Source: Paenibacillus antarcticus | GTDB lineage: Bacteria > Bacillota > Bacilli > Paenibacillales > Paenibacillaceae | Reading direction: 5' to 3' | DNA: 64,000 nucleotides | Assembly: GCF_001637225.1 (NCBI RefSeq) | Contig: NZ_LVJI01000001.1 | Span: forward strand, 496,001-560,000 | Shown: in pieces, positions 50,493 to 59,006 of the stretch | Layout of the letters: each line of letters opens with the position of its first letter | Numbering within the stretch: the first letter of the stretch is position 1 | Made by a program: the position numbers and the translations under genes | Notes under the pieces: generated by a model | What the model saw: the letters and a program-made list of their open reading frames with translations, nothing else | Database searches by the model: none | What the model was told of the DNA's origin: nothing

Positions 50493-51380
50493 TTATGAAC
50501 GTTCAGCAGCTGACTTCACCTGTGCATGCGCGTTATAAGAACTCCGAACAAGCGGCGCCGATTCAACGTGACTAAACCCTCTTCTCAATCCTTCTTCTTT
50601 CAAAATTGCAAAATCAGCGGGCGGGTAATACTTCTCTACATTCAAGTGCTTCGCTGATGGTTGTAAGTACTGACCCAGCGTCAGAATATTACAATCAACC
50701 GCACGTAAATCATCCATGGCTTGTAGAATTTCGTCCCATTCTTCACCAACCCCAAGCATTATGCTTGATTTCGTCGGTATCGTTGGTTGTAACACCTTCG
50801 CATTCTGCAGTAATTCCATAGAGCGTCTATATTTAGCCTTAGCACGAACACGATCGGACAAACGTTCAACCGTTTCAATGTTGTGATTCAGAATGTCGGG
50901 TTTAGCATCCATGACAACCTTCAGTGCATCGGGATTCCCCAAGAAATCAGGAATGAGTACTTCAACACTACAAAGGGGAAGACGCTTACGGACAGCATGA
51001 ATACTTGCAGCAAAAATAGATGCCCCTCCATCTTTCAAATCATCACGTGCTACGCTAGTAATGACGCAGTGTTGTAGATTCATACTTTCAGCCGCTTCTG
51101 CTACGCGTTCTGGCTCATCTAAATCCAGTTCTGTTGGCATACCTGTATTTACCGCACAAAAACGACAAGCGCGTGTACAAATATCACCCAATATCATAAA
51201 TGTTGCCGTTCGATTAGCCCAGCATTCATATATATTCGGACAGCGTGCCTCTTCGCACACGGTATGAAGAGTCTTAGAACGCATCATGTTCTTAATTTCC
51301 TGATAATTATCACCAGTCGTTAATTTTATCTTAATCCAGTCCGGCTTAGGCTGCTTCGTGGTAGTTCTCGACAATGACAT
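50493..51380 (-). CDS. lipA: lipoyl synthase
   Basis: Radical-SAM enzyme of 295 residues that inserts two sulfurs into protein-bound octanoyl groups. The auxiliary cluster motif is [13 protein letters not shown]; the radical-SAM motif is CTRACRFC. The end holds the RSSY motif ([13 protein letters not shown]) whose Ser ligates the auxiliary cluster. ATG 51380 has AAAGGTGG close upstream. It forms a probable unit with yutD. Confidence 0.97.
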   Translation of the reverse strand: MSLSRTTTKQPKPDWIKIKLTTGDNYQEIKNMMRSKTLHTVCEEARCPNIYECWANRTATFMILGDICTRACRFCAVNTGMPTELDLDEPERVAEAAESMNLQHCVITSVARDDLKDGGASIFAASIHAVRKRLPLCSVEVLIPDFLGNPDALKVVMDAKPDILNHNIETVERLSDRVRAKAKYRRSMELLQNAKVLQPTIPTKSSIMLGVGEEWDEILQAMDDLRAVDCNILTLGQYLQPSAKHLNVEKYYPPADFAILKEEGLRRGFSHVESAPLVRSSYNAHAQVKSAAERS

Positions 51381-51569
51381 ATACCACCTTTCATACATGT
51401 TTTGACATCATATATTCCATATTATATCACGAACGCAAGGTGATTACCTTACTTTCAGGCTTAGAATAAACAGTTTGGATAAAATCATCCATCTTGATTC
51501 AACCTAAGACATACACGCTTGATGATTACAATTCAACGGAGTTGTTTTCATAAATTAGGAGGTACATTG

Positions 51570-52643
51570 ATGATTCCCCTTCGTACTAACAAGAACATAC
51601 AACGTTGCAGATGGATTTGTGCCTCAGTTGCAGTGACTTTGACACTATCTTATTGCACTCCTTTAGAAGCTTCTGAAGTTCCTAAAGTATCGAAAGGCAG
51701 TCAAACGTCTCAACCAGAGGATGTGTATACTTCAAGAAAACTACTGTATGAGAAAATAAGCACAGTCACGCAAATTCCCTGGTACCGAATAGCCGCCATT
51801 GATCAATATGAACGTACCCTAACGAAAGCACATCCTACAGACCGGGCGCACCTCCCCCGTCTGACTGCTGTTTTCATGCCTCCACCCACTTGGTCTGGTG
51901 TGCTAAATCCTGATCAATTAGATACGAATCCTTTGTCCATTTCCATATTTGCTGGACTAGGTAGAGATGGCACAGGTGACAAAGTAGCGGATGCCAATAA
52001 CGATATAGATGTTCTCTACAGTATGGCTAACCACTTACTCCATTACGGACAATCAAAGAATGATTTCAACATAGCTCTTTGGGAATATTACAACAATAGT
52101 CGAGCTGTACAACGCATCCAACAATTCTCCAAATTGTACGAGAAGTTTACTCCATCAGATTTAAACCGCCATGCCTTCCCGCTTCCTCTAAATAGCGTGT
52201 ATTCTTACCGAAGCACTTGGGGTACTGGACGTAATTGGGGTGGATTTCGTATCCATGAAGGAACCGATCTCTTTGCGGGTTACGGCGTTCCTGTCCGTAG
52301 TACCAGTTATGGAGTTATTGAAATGAAGGGATGGAATGCATTCGGAGGATGGCGGATCGGTATTCGTGATATCAATAACCATTACCATTATTACGCACAT
52401 CTTATGGGCTTTGAAAAAGGACTCCAGACCGGAGACGTTGTCACAGCTGGACAAGTCATTGGTTATGTAGGTAGCTCAGGTTATGGTAAACCAGGTACAC
52501 AGGGCAAATTTCCTCCACATCTTCATTATGGTATTTATAGAGACAGCGGTTTGGTGGAATGGTCATTTGATCCTTATCCGCAACTTCACCAATGGGAACA
52601 AGCAGAACGAAAAGCACTTAAACATGCAAGAACAAATGGCTGA
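51570..52643 (+). CDS. lytH: LytH-like M23 peptidase
   Basis: Secreted or membrane-tethered metallopeptidase of 357 residues. Signal-like segment at about 15-35. The M23 domain covers about 205-335: GGFRIHEGTDLFAGYGVPVR supplies His and Asp, HYYAHL supplies a His, and FPPHLHYGIYRD the final HxH. In B. subtilis LytH trims spore peptidoglycan side chains to L-Ala. The position, opposite lipA and facing yunB, is the yunA (lytH) locus of B. subtilis. ATG 51570 has AGGAGGT upstream; the longer frame does not. Confidence 0.85.
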   Translation: MIPLRTNKNIQRCRWICASVAVTLTLSYCTPLEASEVPKVSKGSQTSQPEDVYTSRKLLYEKISTVTQIPWYRIAAIDQYERTLTKAHPTDRAHLPRLTAVFMPPPTWSGVLNPDQLDTNPLSISIFAGLGRDGTGDKVADANNDIDVLYSMANHLLHYGQSKNDFNIALWEYYNNSRAVQRIQQFSKLYEKFTPSDLNRHAFPLPLNSVYSYRSTWGTGRNWGGFRIHEGTDLFAGYGVPVRSTSYGVIEMKGWNAFGGWRIGIRDINNHYHYYAHLMGFEKGLQTGDVVTAGQVIGYVGSSGYGKPGTQGKFPPHLHYGIYRDSGLVEWSFDPYPQLHQWEQAERKALKHARTNG

Positions 52644-52707
52644 TCCTTCTCTTGTAAGATATAAGAAATCGCCTAACAAGAAGCAATGTATACGTTCTAC
52701 TATTCAC

Positions 52708-52744
52708 AAAAAGAGTACCTCATAATGATGAGCGTACTCTTTTT
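52708..52744. terminator. bidirectional terminator between lytH and yunB
   Basis: AAAAAGAGTAC pairs exactly with GTACTCTTTTT around a 15-base loop. Confidence 0.9.
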
Positions 52745-52760
52745 ATTAAGTTAATATACT

Positions 52761-53567
52761 TTATGGCTGTATCTCCGAATTCTGATCCTGCATACTACTT
52801 GTGCCAGGCTGCTGAGTAGTTGCGTTTGTATCATTAGTAGATGTACTTTTGGAGTCAAAGGGTATCGAAATGTTAGGAGCCTCTGCCCCATTCCCACCAA
52901 CAGGTTCACCTTTTGCATTGTAATAATACATAGGAACGTCCCCTACAACCAGCAGATACGATAAAGGAATTTCCGTCTCAACATGTTCATTTTCCATATC
53001 AAACGGAATGACTACAGCTACGTCTACATTTACATCAATATATACTTCCACCAAGATCATATTAATCCCAGCATCCCGTTGCCTTGTTGATAACTCTACC
53101 TTAGCCGCCCCTTGCGGTTCGATTCTCACTGGAATCTTTGGGCCAAACGAAGCTAATACAGGACTTCCTAGTGCCATCCCCACAGGAATATGTTCTGATA
53201 ATTGATTCACATCATTTAACGTAGCTTGCACGACCTTAAACGTATTGGATGTAATCTTCATCTGTTCTGCGTAATTCATCATAAATCCAGACACTTTCCC
53301 AGAAGTGTCCATCTTCCAATTAACTAGCTTATCAAAGTCTTGTTGCTGTGCAACCTGTGCTGTAATAGCCTCATTGATTGCTTCAGTTGCCACCTGTTTA
53401 ATTCTAATTTTGGCCAGATTCATAATTGGCGGTTTTAAATTACGATCCACATAAGCAAATCCCTGAAATAAAATGATTAAGAAAACAAGAAAACCTACAA
53501 GCCACAACCGGCGTCTGCTTCTAGGTCTACTGCTTCGTTGGCTATGCCATCTTGCTTTTCTTATCAT
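52761..53567 (-). CDS. yunB: sporulation protein YunB
   Basis: Membrane-anchored protein of 268 residues. A basic start (RSSRPRSRRR) is followed by one membrane segment (LWLVGFLVFLIILFQGFAYV) and the YunB domain: EAINEAITAQVAQQQDFDKL, NTFKVVQATLNDVNQLSEHI, VGMALGSPVLASFGPKIPVR and VVIPFDMENEHVETEIPLSY. It is transcribed in the mother cell and is needed for normal sporulation in B. subtilis. The C-terminal tail is Ser/Thr/Gln-rich. The start is ATG 53567 behind GGGGGG. Confidence 0.9.
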   Translation of the reverse strand: MIRKARWHSQRSSRPRSRRRLWLVGFLVFLIILFQGFAYVDRNLKPPIMNLAKIRIKQVATEAINEAITAQVAQQQDFDKLVNWKMDTSGKVSGFMMNYAEQMKITSNTFKVVQATLNDVNQLSEHIPVGMALGSPVLASFGPKIPVRIEPQGAAKVELSTRQRDAGINMILVEVYIDVNVDVAVVIPFDMENEHVETEIPLSYLLVVGDVPMYYYNAKGEPVGGNGAEAPNISIPFDSKSTSTNDTNATTQQPGTSSMQDQNSEIQP

Positions 53568-53574
53568 GGATCCC

Positions 53575-53825
53575 CCCCCTAACGCCGACTCTCTATACAA
53601 GCATATGATGAGGTTGACCAAATAAGAAGAAGATCGCAGTTCACATTTCCTCAATAGATACACACTATGAATAGCTTCTTATATACATAATCGCTCCTGT
53701 GCTGTTAACATGAGTATCGCAACATTGTCCGTCTGTCGAATCTCCTTGCATACCTGCCAACCATCCAAATCCGGCATCATGACATCCAAAAGTAATCAAC
53801 TGCTCATTATGGGCTCTGAGGTCAT
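53575..53825 (-). pseudogene. remnant of a response-regulator receiver domain
   Basis: On the minus strand, frame fragments read LLLDVMMPDLDGWQVCKEIR and then QTDNVAILMLTAQERL before a stop, and after it ELRSSSYLVN. These equal the phospho-acceptor strand (LLDVMMPD), helix alpha-3 and the MLTA strand, and match weakly the GxDDYLxKP strand of an OmpR-type receiver domain. A stop interrupts the part before LLLDV (EPIMSS, stop). The acidic N-terminal pocket and the DNA-binding domain are absent. It sits between the stop of the FGE gene and yunB. Confidence 0.75.
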
Positions 53826-53835
53826 TTATTTAAGC

Positions 53836-54810
53836 TTACCTAACACAATCTGCCGCACAACGAAACCCAATATTTCCTGTAGAACTGTCAGGCGTATTCG
53901 AGCTTCGAGCCGCAACTCGGTAGCGATTACAGTACACCCGATGGCATAGATAAGATCCACCTCGCATCGATCTTACCGAACCACTCATAGGTCCATGAGG
54001 ATCAATAGATGCACTTTGGCTATGATAATCTGGGCTGAACCAATCCTCACACCATTCCCACACATTACCTGACATATTATACAGTCCATAACCATTAGGC
54101 TTGTACGTATCGATCGGGCAAGTTCCAATGAAACCATCCGAGGCATTATTCTTCACTGGAAATTTCCCCTGCCAAATATTGCAGTGATGCTCGCCATCTT
54201 CCTTTAATAGATCTCCCCATGGATATGCCTTACGGCTAAGGCCGCCCCGGGCTGCGAATTCCCATTCTGCCTCCGTTAATAGACGCTTACCGCTCCACTT
54301 GCAATACGCTTGTGTGTCATTCCAAGATACATGAACAACCGGATGATCTAGTCGATCTTGAACATTTGAGCCTACGCCTTCTGGAGAACGCCAAGTTGCC
54401 CCATCCACCGCGAGCCACCATGGTGTTTGTTGCGGAAATCTGGGATTATCCCGCTTCATTTCCTCTGAAAGGAATAAATGGAATACGTACGACCAACCAA
54501 ATTGCTCTGCTTCTGTCATATAACCAGTATCTTGTACAAATGCTTCAAACTCAGCATTCGTTACTGCGTAACGGTCAATATAGAATGGAGAGACCGTGAC
54601 TTCACGGGATGGACCTTCCCCATCATCAGAGAATGAACTTGGGCTTTCTGTTCCCATCCAGAACTTGCCTCCATCTAATCGAATCATATTAGAAAGGGAT
54701 ATCTCACATTTAGAAATGATATTCTTTACGGATAGACTTGCTATATTTATGTGCTGAGAATTAGAAGTTCTACGCGCAGTACAGCAAATTGATGGAATCG
54801 ATTCTTGCAT
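53836..54810 (-). CDS. formylglycine-generating enzyme (sulfatase-modifying)
   Basis: Converts the active-site Cys of type I sulfatases to formylglycine, 324 residues. The FGE-sulfatase domain runs from about residue 42 (MIRLDGGKFWMGTES) to the end; landmarks are FYIDRYAVTNAEFEAFVQDT, HPVVHVSWNDTQAYCKWSGK, RLLTEAEWEFAARGG and YNMSGNVWEWCEDWF. Unlike many FGE-like proteins it keeps the copper-binding Cys pair, C289 and C294 in SYLCHRVYCNRYR, and ends RSSNTPDSSTGNIGFRC as in true FGEs. No signal peptide is seen, so it acts in the cytoplasm. An N-terminal stretch holds CCTARR. The CGPAR sulfatase at 59007 is its obvious substrate. ATG 54810 follows GGGGTGG. Confidence 0.93.
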   Translation of the reverse strand: MQESIPSICCTARRTSNSQHINIASLSVKNIISKCEISLSNMIRLDGGKFWMGTESPSSFSDDGEGPSREVTVSPFYIDRYAVTNAEFEAFVQDTGYMTEAEQFGWSYVFHLFLSEEMKRDNPRFPQQTPWWLAVDGATWRSPEGVGSNVQDRLDHPVVHVSWNDTQAYCKWSGKRLLTEAEWEFAARGGLSRKAYPWGDLLKEDGEHHCNIWQGKFPVKNNASDGFIGTCPIDTYKPNGYGLYNMSGNVWEWCEDWFSPDYHSQSASIDPHGPMSGSVRSMRGGSYLCHRVYCNRYRVAARSSNTPDSSTGNIGFRCAADCVR

Positions 54811-54841
54811 GATGAACCACCCCATTTCTCATTTTTCGCTC

Positions 54842-54870
54842 ATTATACGCTTTAGAAAGGTAAGAAAGAA
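54842..54870 (-). promoter_or_regulatory. promoter of the FGE gene
   Basis: A perfect TATAAT (54847-54842, minus strand) lies 32 bp before the ATG; a weak TTTCTT-like -35 is placed about 17 bp upstream. It does not overlap the GntR operator. Confidence 0.5.
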
Positions 54871-54875
54871 AGATA

Positions 54876-54904
54876 TTGACGATCATAAAAAAACAGGATA
54901 TAAT
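54876..54904 (+). promoter_or_regulatory. sigma-A promoter of the gntR-sulfatase operon
   Basis: TTGACG, exactly 17 bases, TATAAT. Transcription should begin near 54911 and read through a leader terminator and the operator before reaching the regulator gene. Confidence 0.75.
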
Positions 54905-54959
54905 CCCTACTAAATAGATGCGCTTTATATAATTAAATTAAATGTTGACCAGATACCTG

Positions 54960-54998
54960 GAGACGCTTAGATGAAAAGTGTCTCTTTTTTATTTTTTT
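54960..54998 (+). terminator. leader terminator upstream of the gntR-type gene
   Basis: 9-bp stem GAGACGCTT/AAGTGTCTC (one G-U) with a 7-base loop, followed by TTTTTTATTTTTTT. It lies about 50 bases after the expected transcript start and 68 bp before the GTG start, so it must be passed or bypassed for operon expression. Confidence 0.85.
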
Positions 54999-55002
54999 CA
55001 CT

Positions 55003-55028
55003 AACTGGTAATTACCACATTACCAGTT
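55003..55028. promoter_or_regulatory. operator of the GntR/UTRA regulator
   Basis: Perfect inverted repeat: AACTGGTAAT (55003-55012) and ATTACCAGTT (55019-55028). Within it, TGGTAATTACCA is itself a perfect palindrome. These are typical of HutC-subfamily GntR sites. It lies directly after the leader terminator and 38 bp before the start codon. Confidence 0.85.
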
Positions 55029-55065
55029 AATCAGTGCTCATTATTGTCTAGGAGGAAGGTGCTCA

Positions 55066-55788
55066 GTGGAACTGCTACAAAGTCATGCCCCGCTATATTA
55101 TCAGCTGAAGACCTTCATTAAGAACAAGATTGAACTTGGAGAATGGGAAATCGGAACAGCTATTCCAAGTGAACGCGAGCTTGAGAAATCACTTGGTCTT
55201 AGCCGGACTCCTGTGCGCCAAGCTATTGGAGAGCTCGTCGTCGAAGGAATTCTAGAGAAAAAGCATGGGAAGGGTACCTTTGTTGCGGAGCCAACAAATA
55301 CACAAACAACAACGACGCTAGTTGGACTACTAGAAGGCCTGAAGCACAAGAGTCTCCAACCTACAGTGAAGATACATGAGTACAAGATACGGGTGGCCCC
55401 TATCGAAGTGACAAGTAAACTACACTTGCCAGAAGGTAGCCAGATGATTATGGTTCGGCGACAAATTTCTGTTGATCATCGTTGTCTGATTGTAGATGAG
55501 AATTATTTCAACCTAAATCTCACTACATTTATTACCGAAGATAATTTGAGCAATAACACGGTGTTCGAGCTCTTGGAGAAGAATGGTATACACATTAGGA
55601 AAGGCTCTCAGATCTTCTCTTCTTCGCTTTTGAGCGGATTAAATGCAGAGTTACTAAATCTTTCGGAAGGTTGCCCTGCTCTCGTAATCAAGACACTCTT
55701 ATTTAATGCTCGAGAACTACCACTGCAATATTCTATTTCTTACTGCAACCCAGATACATACGAACATGAGATATTACTTTCACGCTAA
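55066..55788 (+). CDS. GntR family regulator, HutC/UTRA type
   Basis: Transcriptional regulator of 240 residues. The winged helix-turn-helix covers residues 8-72 (PLYYQLKTFIKNKIELGEWE, PSERELEKSLGLSRTPVRQA, EGILEKKHGKGTFVAEP); the UTRA ligand-binding domain covers about 95-235 (LPEGSQMIMVRRQISVDHRC, DENYFNLNL, QIFSSSLLSGLNAELLNLSE). UTRA domains usually sense sugars or sugar phosphates, so the inducer is probably a product of the imported compound. GTG start with AGGAGG 8-10 bases upstream. First gene of the operon with the ABC importer and sulfatase. Confidence 0.93.
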   Translation: MELLQSHAPLYYQLKTFIKNKIELGEWEIGTAIPSERELEKSLGLSRTPVRQAIGELVVEGILEKKHGKGTFVAEPTNTQTTTTLVGLLEGLKHKSLQPTVKIHEYKIRVAPIEVTSKLHLPEGSQMIMVRRQISVDHRCLIVDENYFNLNLTTFITEDNLSNNTVFELLEKNGIHIRKGSQIFSSSLLSGLNAELLNLSEGCPALVIKTLLFNARELPLQYSISYCNPDTYEHEILLSR

Positions 55789-55817
55789 CCCTAACCAAAA
55801 AGAGGAGATGACTCGTT

Positions 55818-57176
55818 ATGAAATTTAAACAATTTTCAATGGTGTCCATGTCATTAATACTGGGGACTACACTTGCTGCTTGCTCTAGTAATTCAAATAC
55901 TTCTAATAACAAGGCATTACCATCTAATTCGTCTACTGCAGACACTTCTACAACCTCAGATGCATCCAAAGAGAAAGTTGAACTTACTTTTGCCAACTGG
56001 ATTTCCACAGAGGATGCAACGAAGGAAGCCTATAATCAGCTAATTGAGGGCTTTGAGAGCACTCACCCGAATATTACAATCAAGTCCCTCGGTATTCCCT
56101 TTAATCAATACAAAGATCAAGTTCTAGTCAGCGCAACAGGTGGTAATGCCCCTGATATCATGATGGCTAATCAGGCCTTCACACCAGCTTTTGTTGGTGC
56201 GAGTATTGTCCAGCCACTCCAATCACTTCTAGGTGAGACAATCGCGAATGATATCCTCCCTAGCAGTAAAGCGGGTGTAACCTATGATGGTCAACTATTC
56301 GCAGCTCCGTGGACACCACATCCCAACGCGCTATTCTGGAACAAGACATTATTTCAGAAAGCAGGACTAGATCCCAACACACCTCCAACAACATGGGATG
56401 AGCTTCTCAAGAACGCAGAGAAAATTGCTGCACTCAAAGCAGATGAGAACGGGAATCCCATCTATGGCATCGGCGAAGCGACAAAAACCGGCTCTTACAC
56501 CGGACAAATGCTGTATCGAATTGGTCTTTCACATGGTGGTAAGTTTGTAGATGACCAAGGTAAACTTGTCTTTGGTGAAGGGACTGCACTTACAGATTCA
56601 CTTACTTACCTCCGTGGATTGGCTGATAAGAAGCTAACTCCCATCGGTGCTGAAATCAAAGATCTTCGAGGAATGTTCGCTAATGGCTCGCTCGGATTCC
56701 TAATTGACGGCGATTTCGGTCGCAATAACTTCCGTACCATGAGTGGTAAAGGTGAAGCGTTTGATAACGAGTGGGGTGTAGCACTTGTACCTGTTAACCA
56801 AACAGGTCGTTCTGAGACCATATTCACCGAACACCAATTGCTGATTTCTAAGGCAACCACACACGCTGATGCAGCAGCTGAATTCGTGAAATATCTCCTA
56901 TCTAAGGATGCACTTGTTCTGTACCATAAATTGAATGGAGTTATGTCTTCCCTTACCTCTATCTCATCTTTACCAGAGCTTAATGAAGATGACTATGCCA
57001 AATTATTTAATGAGCAGATGAAAACAGCTTCACCATTCCCAACAGCTAACCCGAAATTTGATAATGCTATGAACGAAGCCTCCAGTCTCACGGTTCTCGC
57101 TACGACTACCAAAGACGATATCTCCGCAATCATCGCGAAAGTCCTCCCGAATATTCAAGCACTTTATCAAAAGTAA
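55818..57176 (+). CDS. solute-binding lipoprotein of ABC importer
   Basis: Family 1 extracellular binding protein of 452 residues. The lipobox LAAC places the lipidated Cys at 22, followed by a Ser/Asn/Thr-rich linker. Binding fold landmarks are VELTFANWISTEDATKEAYN, FNQYKDQVLVSATGGNAPDI, WTPHPNALFWNKTLFQKAGL and GSLGFLIDGDFGRNNFRTMS. It begins 29 bp after the regulator gene and is co-transcribed with two permeases and a sulfatase. A sulfated sugar or related compound is the inferred ligand; the unsulfated skeleton cannot be named. Confidence 0.93.
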   Translation: MKFKQFSMVSMSLILGTTLAACSSNSNTSNNKALPSNSSTADTSTTSDASKEKVELTFANWISTEDATKEAYNQLIEGFESTHPNITIKSLGIPFNQYKDQVLVSATGGNAPDIMMANQAFTPAFVGASIVQPLQSLLGETIANDILPSSKAGVTYDGQLFAAPWTPHPNALFWNKTLFQKAGLDPNTPPTTWDELLKNAEKIAALKADENGNPIYGIGEATKTGSYTGQMLYRIGLSHGGKFVDDQGKLVFGEGTALTDSLTYLRGLADKKLTPIGAEIKDLRGMFANGSLGFLIDGDFGRNNFRTMSGKGEAFDNEWGVALVPVNQTGRSETIFTEHQLLISKATTHADAAAEFVKYLLSKDALVLYHKLNGVMSSLTSISSLPELNEDDYAKLFNEQMKTASPFPTANPKFDNAMNEASSLTVLATTTKDDISAIIAKVLPNIQALYQK

Positions 57177-57203
57177 AAGTAACCTACAATGGAGCTGGAA
57201 TTC

Positions 57204-58097
57204 ATGACAATTCGATGGTCCCGTAAAAGAAAGAACCAACTGTTCGGTTTGATACTCATCCTTCCTGCTTCACTATTACTCTCGATTACTATATTAACGC
57301 CATTATTTCGTTCCATTTATACGAGTTTCCTGGATGATTCGCTGCTTTCAGCGCTTCATCCTTGGAACCATTTTGCCAATTATAAGGCCGTTCTATCATC
57401 AGGAGCCTTCTATCATTCGCTCCAAGTAACACTCACCTACGTCATCAGTGTTGTCGTGATCGAGCTCTTAGTCGGTATTGCACTAGCCTTAATACTACAC
57501 AGTAACATTATTTTACGAGGTTTCTTCCGTAGCATTATTCTAATCCCATGGGCCATTCCAACAATCGTTGCCTCTGTCATTTTCCTGCTTATTTATAACA
57601 GCGATTACGGTGTCCTCAATCAATTACTTATAAGTAGTGGACTTATTAATGAAAAATTAAACATATTAAATGATGCCTCACTCGCGCTAATTGGTATTAT
57701 GGGTATTGCTGTCTGGAAACAAACACCTCTCATGACCATCATGATTCTTGCTGGCTTACAAGGAATATCCAAAAGCATCTATGAAGCCGCTACAATTGAT
57801 GGTGCCGGTGCGACCAGGTCCTTTTTCCATATTACTTTGCCTGCCTTGAAGCCTGTTCTAGCCAATGTAGCATTACTCATGACGGTAACTAACTTCCAGA
57901 TGTTCACCCTGTTCTATTCTCTTACCAATGGAGGCCCTGTCGACGCAACCAAATCACTTGCGATTCTGACCTATGAGACAGCCTTTCAGAAATATGACCT
58001 TGGTCAGGGTGCAACTATAGGTGTTATTTGGATGTTTGTACTTCTTCTTTTCTCTATTCCACTATATCGAATCGCGCATAGACCGCAGGAAAGCTAG
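57204..58097 (+). CDS. carbohydrate ABC transporter permease (MalF-like)
   Basis: First permease, 297 residues, six membrane segments. The EAA loop reads YEAATIDGAGATRSFFHITL with PALKPVL. ATG 57204 has GGAG 9 bases upstream; an ATG 15 bases earlier would place that site inside the gene. It follows the binding-protein gene by 27 bp. Confidence 0.92.
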   Translation: MTIRWSRKRKNQLFGLILILPASLLLSITILTPLFRSIYTSFLDDSLLSALHPWNHFANYKAVLSSGAFYHSLQVTLTYVISVVVIELLVGIALALILHSNIILRGFFRSIILIPWAIPTIVASVIFLLIYNSDYGVLNQLLISSGLINEKLNILNDASLALIGIMGIAVWKQTPLMTIMILAGLQGISKSIYEAATIDGAGATRSFFHITLPALKPVLANVALLMTVTNFQMFTLFYSLTNGGPVDATKSLAILTYETAFQKYDLGQGATIGVIWMFVLLLFSIPLYRIAHRPQES

Positions 58098-58110
58098 GAG
58101 GCTTGCAACA

Positions 58111-58956
58111 ATGACAGCAACCCATATCAAGCGTGTTTATCGACATTTTCTCATATATGGACTATTGATTGTGCTCTTAGCACTATTTCTATTCCCTATA
58201 TACTGGATTATTAATGTTTCCTTACAACCCAATAATGAATTGTTCCGATTTCCACCGAGGTGGCTACCTTCGCATCTATTTCTAGGAAGCTATAAAGCCG
58301 TACTCTCCTCTGCGGATTTTCTGATCTTTTATAAGAATACATTCCTCGTTGCGAGTGGCTCGACCCTACTCTGCGTCGTTGTCTCCATACTTGCTGGTTA
58401 CGGCTTCTCTAAATTCCGCTTCCCTGCAGCAAGCCTTATGCTCGTCCTGTTCTTAAGCACTCAGATGTTCCCTGCCGTCACACTACTCATTGGGCTATAT
58501 TCATTGTATAGCTCGCTTCACCTGTTAAATACCTATACGGCACTTATCTTGGCATCCACAACGACCGCCTTACCGTTCTGCATTATGTTGATGAAAACAT
58601 TCTTCGATCATATTTCTAAGGAGCTTGGAGAGGCGTCCGAAATAGATGGAACATCGCAACTGGGTACATTGATACGCATCATTTTGCCACTATCAACACC
58701 TGGTATTACAGCAGTATCGATTTATACTTTTCTTGTTGCATGGGATGATTTCCTATTCGGCCTTACACTTGTTAGTGATTTGAACAAGCGTACGCTTAGT
58801 CCAGGACTTTCGCTGCAATTTCTGGGCGAGTTTAGCTACAACTGGTCTGGCGCGGCGGCGGCGGCCGTTATTGCCACCCTCCCTCTACTCGTCGTTTTCC
58901 TATTCCTTCAACGTTTCATGGTTGCAGGCTTAAGTGCTGGAGGCGTCAAAGAATAA
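58111..58956 (+). CDS. carbohydrate ABC transporter permease (MalG-like)
   Basis: Second permease, 281 residues, six membrane segments. The EAA loop is GEASEIDGTSQLGTLIRIIL with PLSTPG. ATG 58111 has AGGAGG upstream, 13 bp after the first permease stop. An upstream extension in the same frame overlaps that gene and is rejected. As in the other importer of this window no ATPase gene is present, so a general MsmX-like ATPase should energise it. Confidence 0.93.
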   Translation: MTATHIKRVYRHFLIYGLLIVLLALFLFPIYWIINVSLQPNNELFRFPPRWLPSHLFLGSYKAVLSSADFLIFYKNTFLVASGSTLLCVVVSILAGYGFSKFRFPAASLMLVLFLSTQMFPAVTLLIGLYSLYSSLHLLNTYTALILASTTTALPFCIMLMKTFFDHISKELGEASEIDGTSQLGTLIRIILPLSTPGITAVSIYTFLVAWDDFLFGLTLVSDLNKRTLSPGLSLQFLGEFSYNWSGAAAAAVIATLPLLVVFLFLQRFMVAGLSAGGVKE

Positions 58957-59006
58957 CCTAACCACTAATCTACCTGGTCATCCGGGAGAGGAGACTCAGA
59001 AATGCT

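Noticed and set aside
53710..53949. 79-codon plus-strand frame opposite the FGE end
   Set aside because: It is antisense to the FGE C-terminus and to the response-regulator remnant, has no ribosome binding site and no family features.
58021..58110. N-terminal extension of the second permease in the sulfatase operon
   Set aside because: It overlaps the end of the first permease, whereas ATG 58111 has a strong AGGAGG at correct distance.
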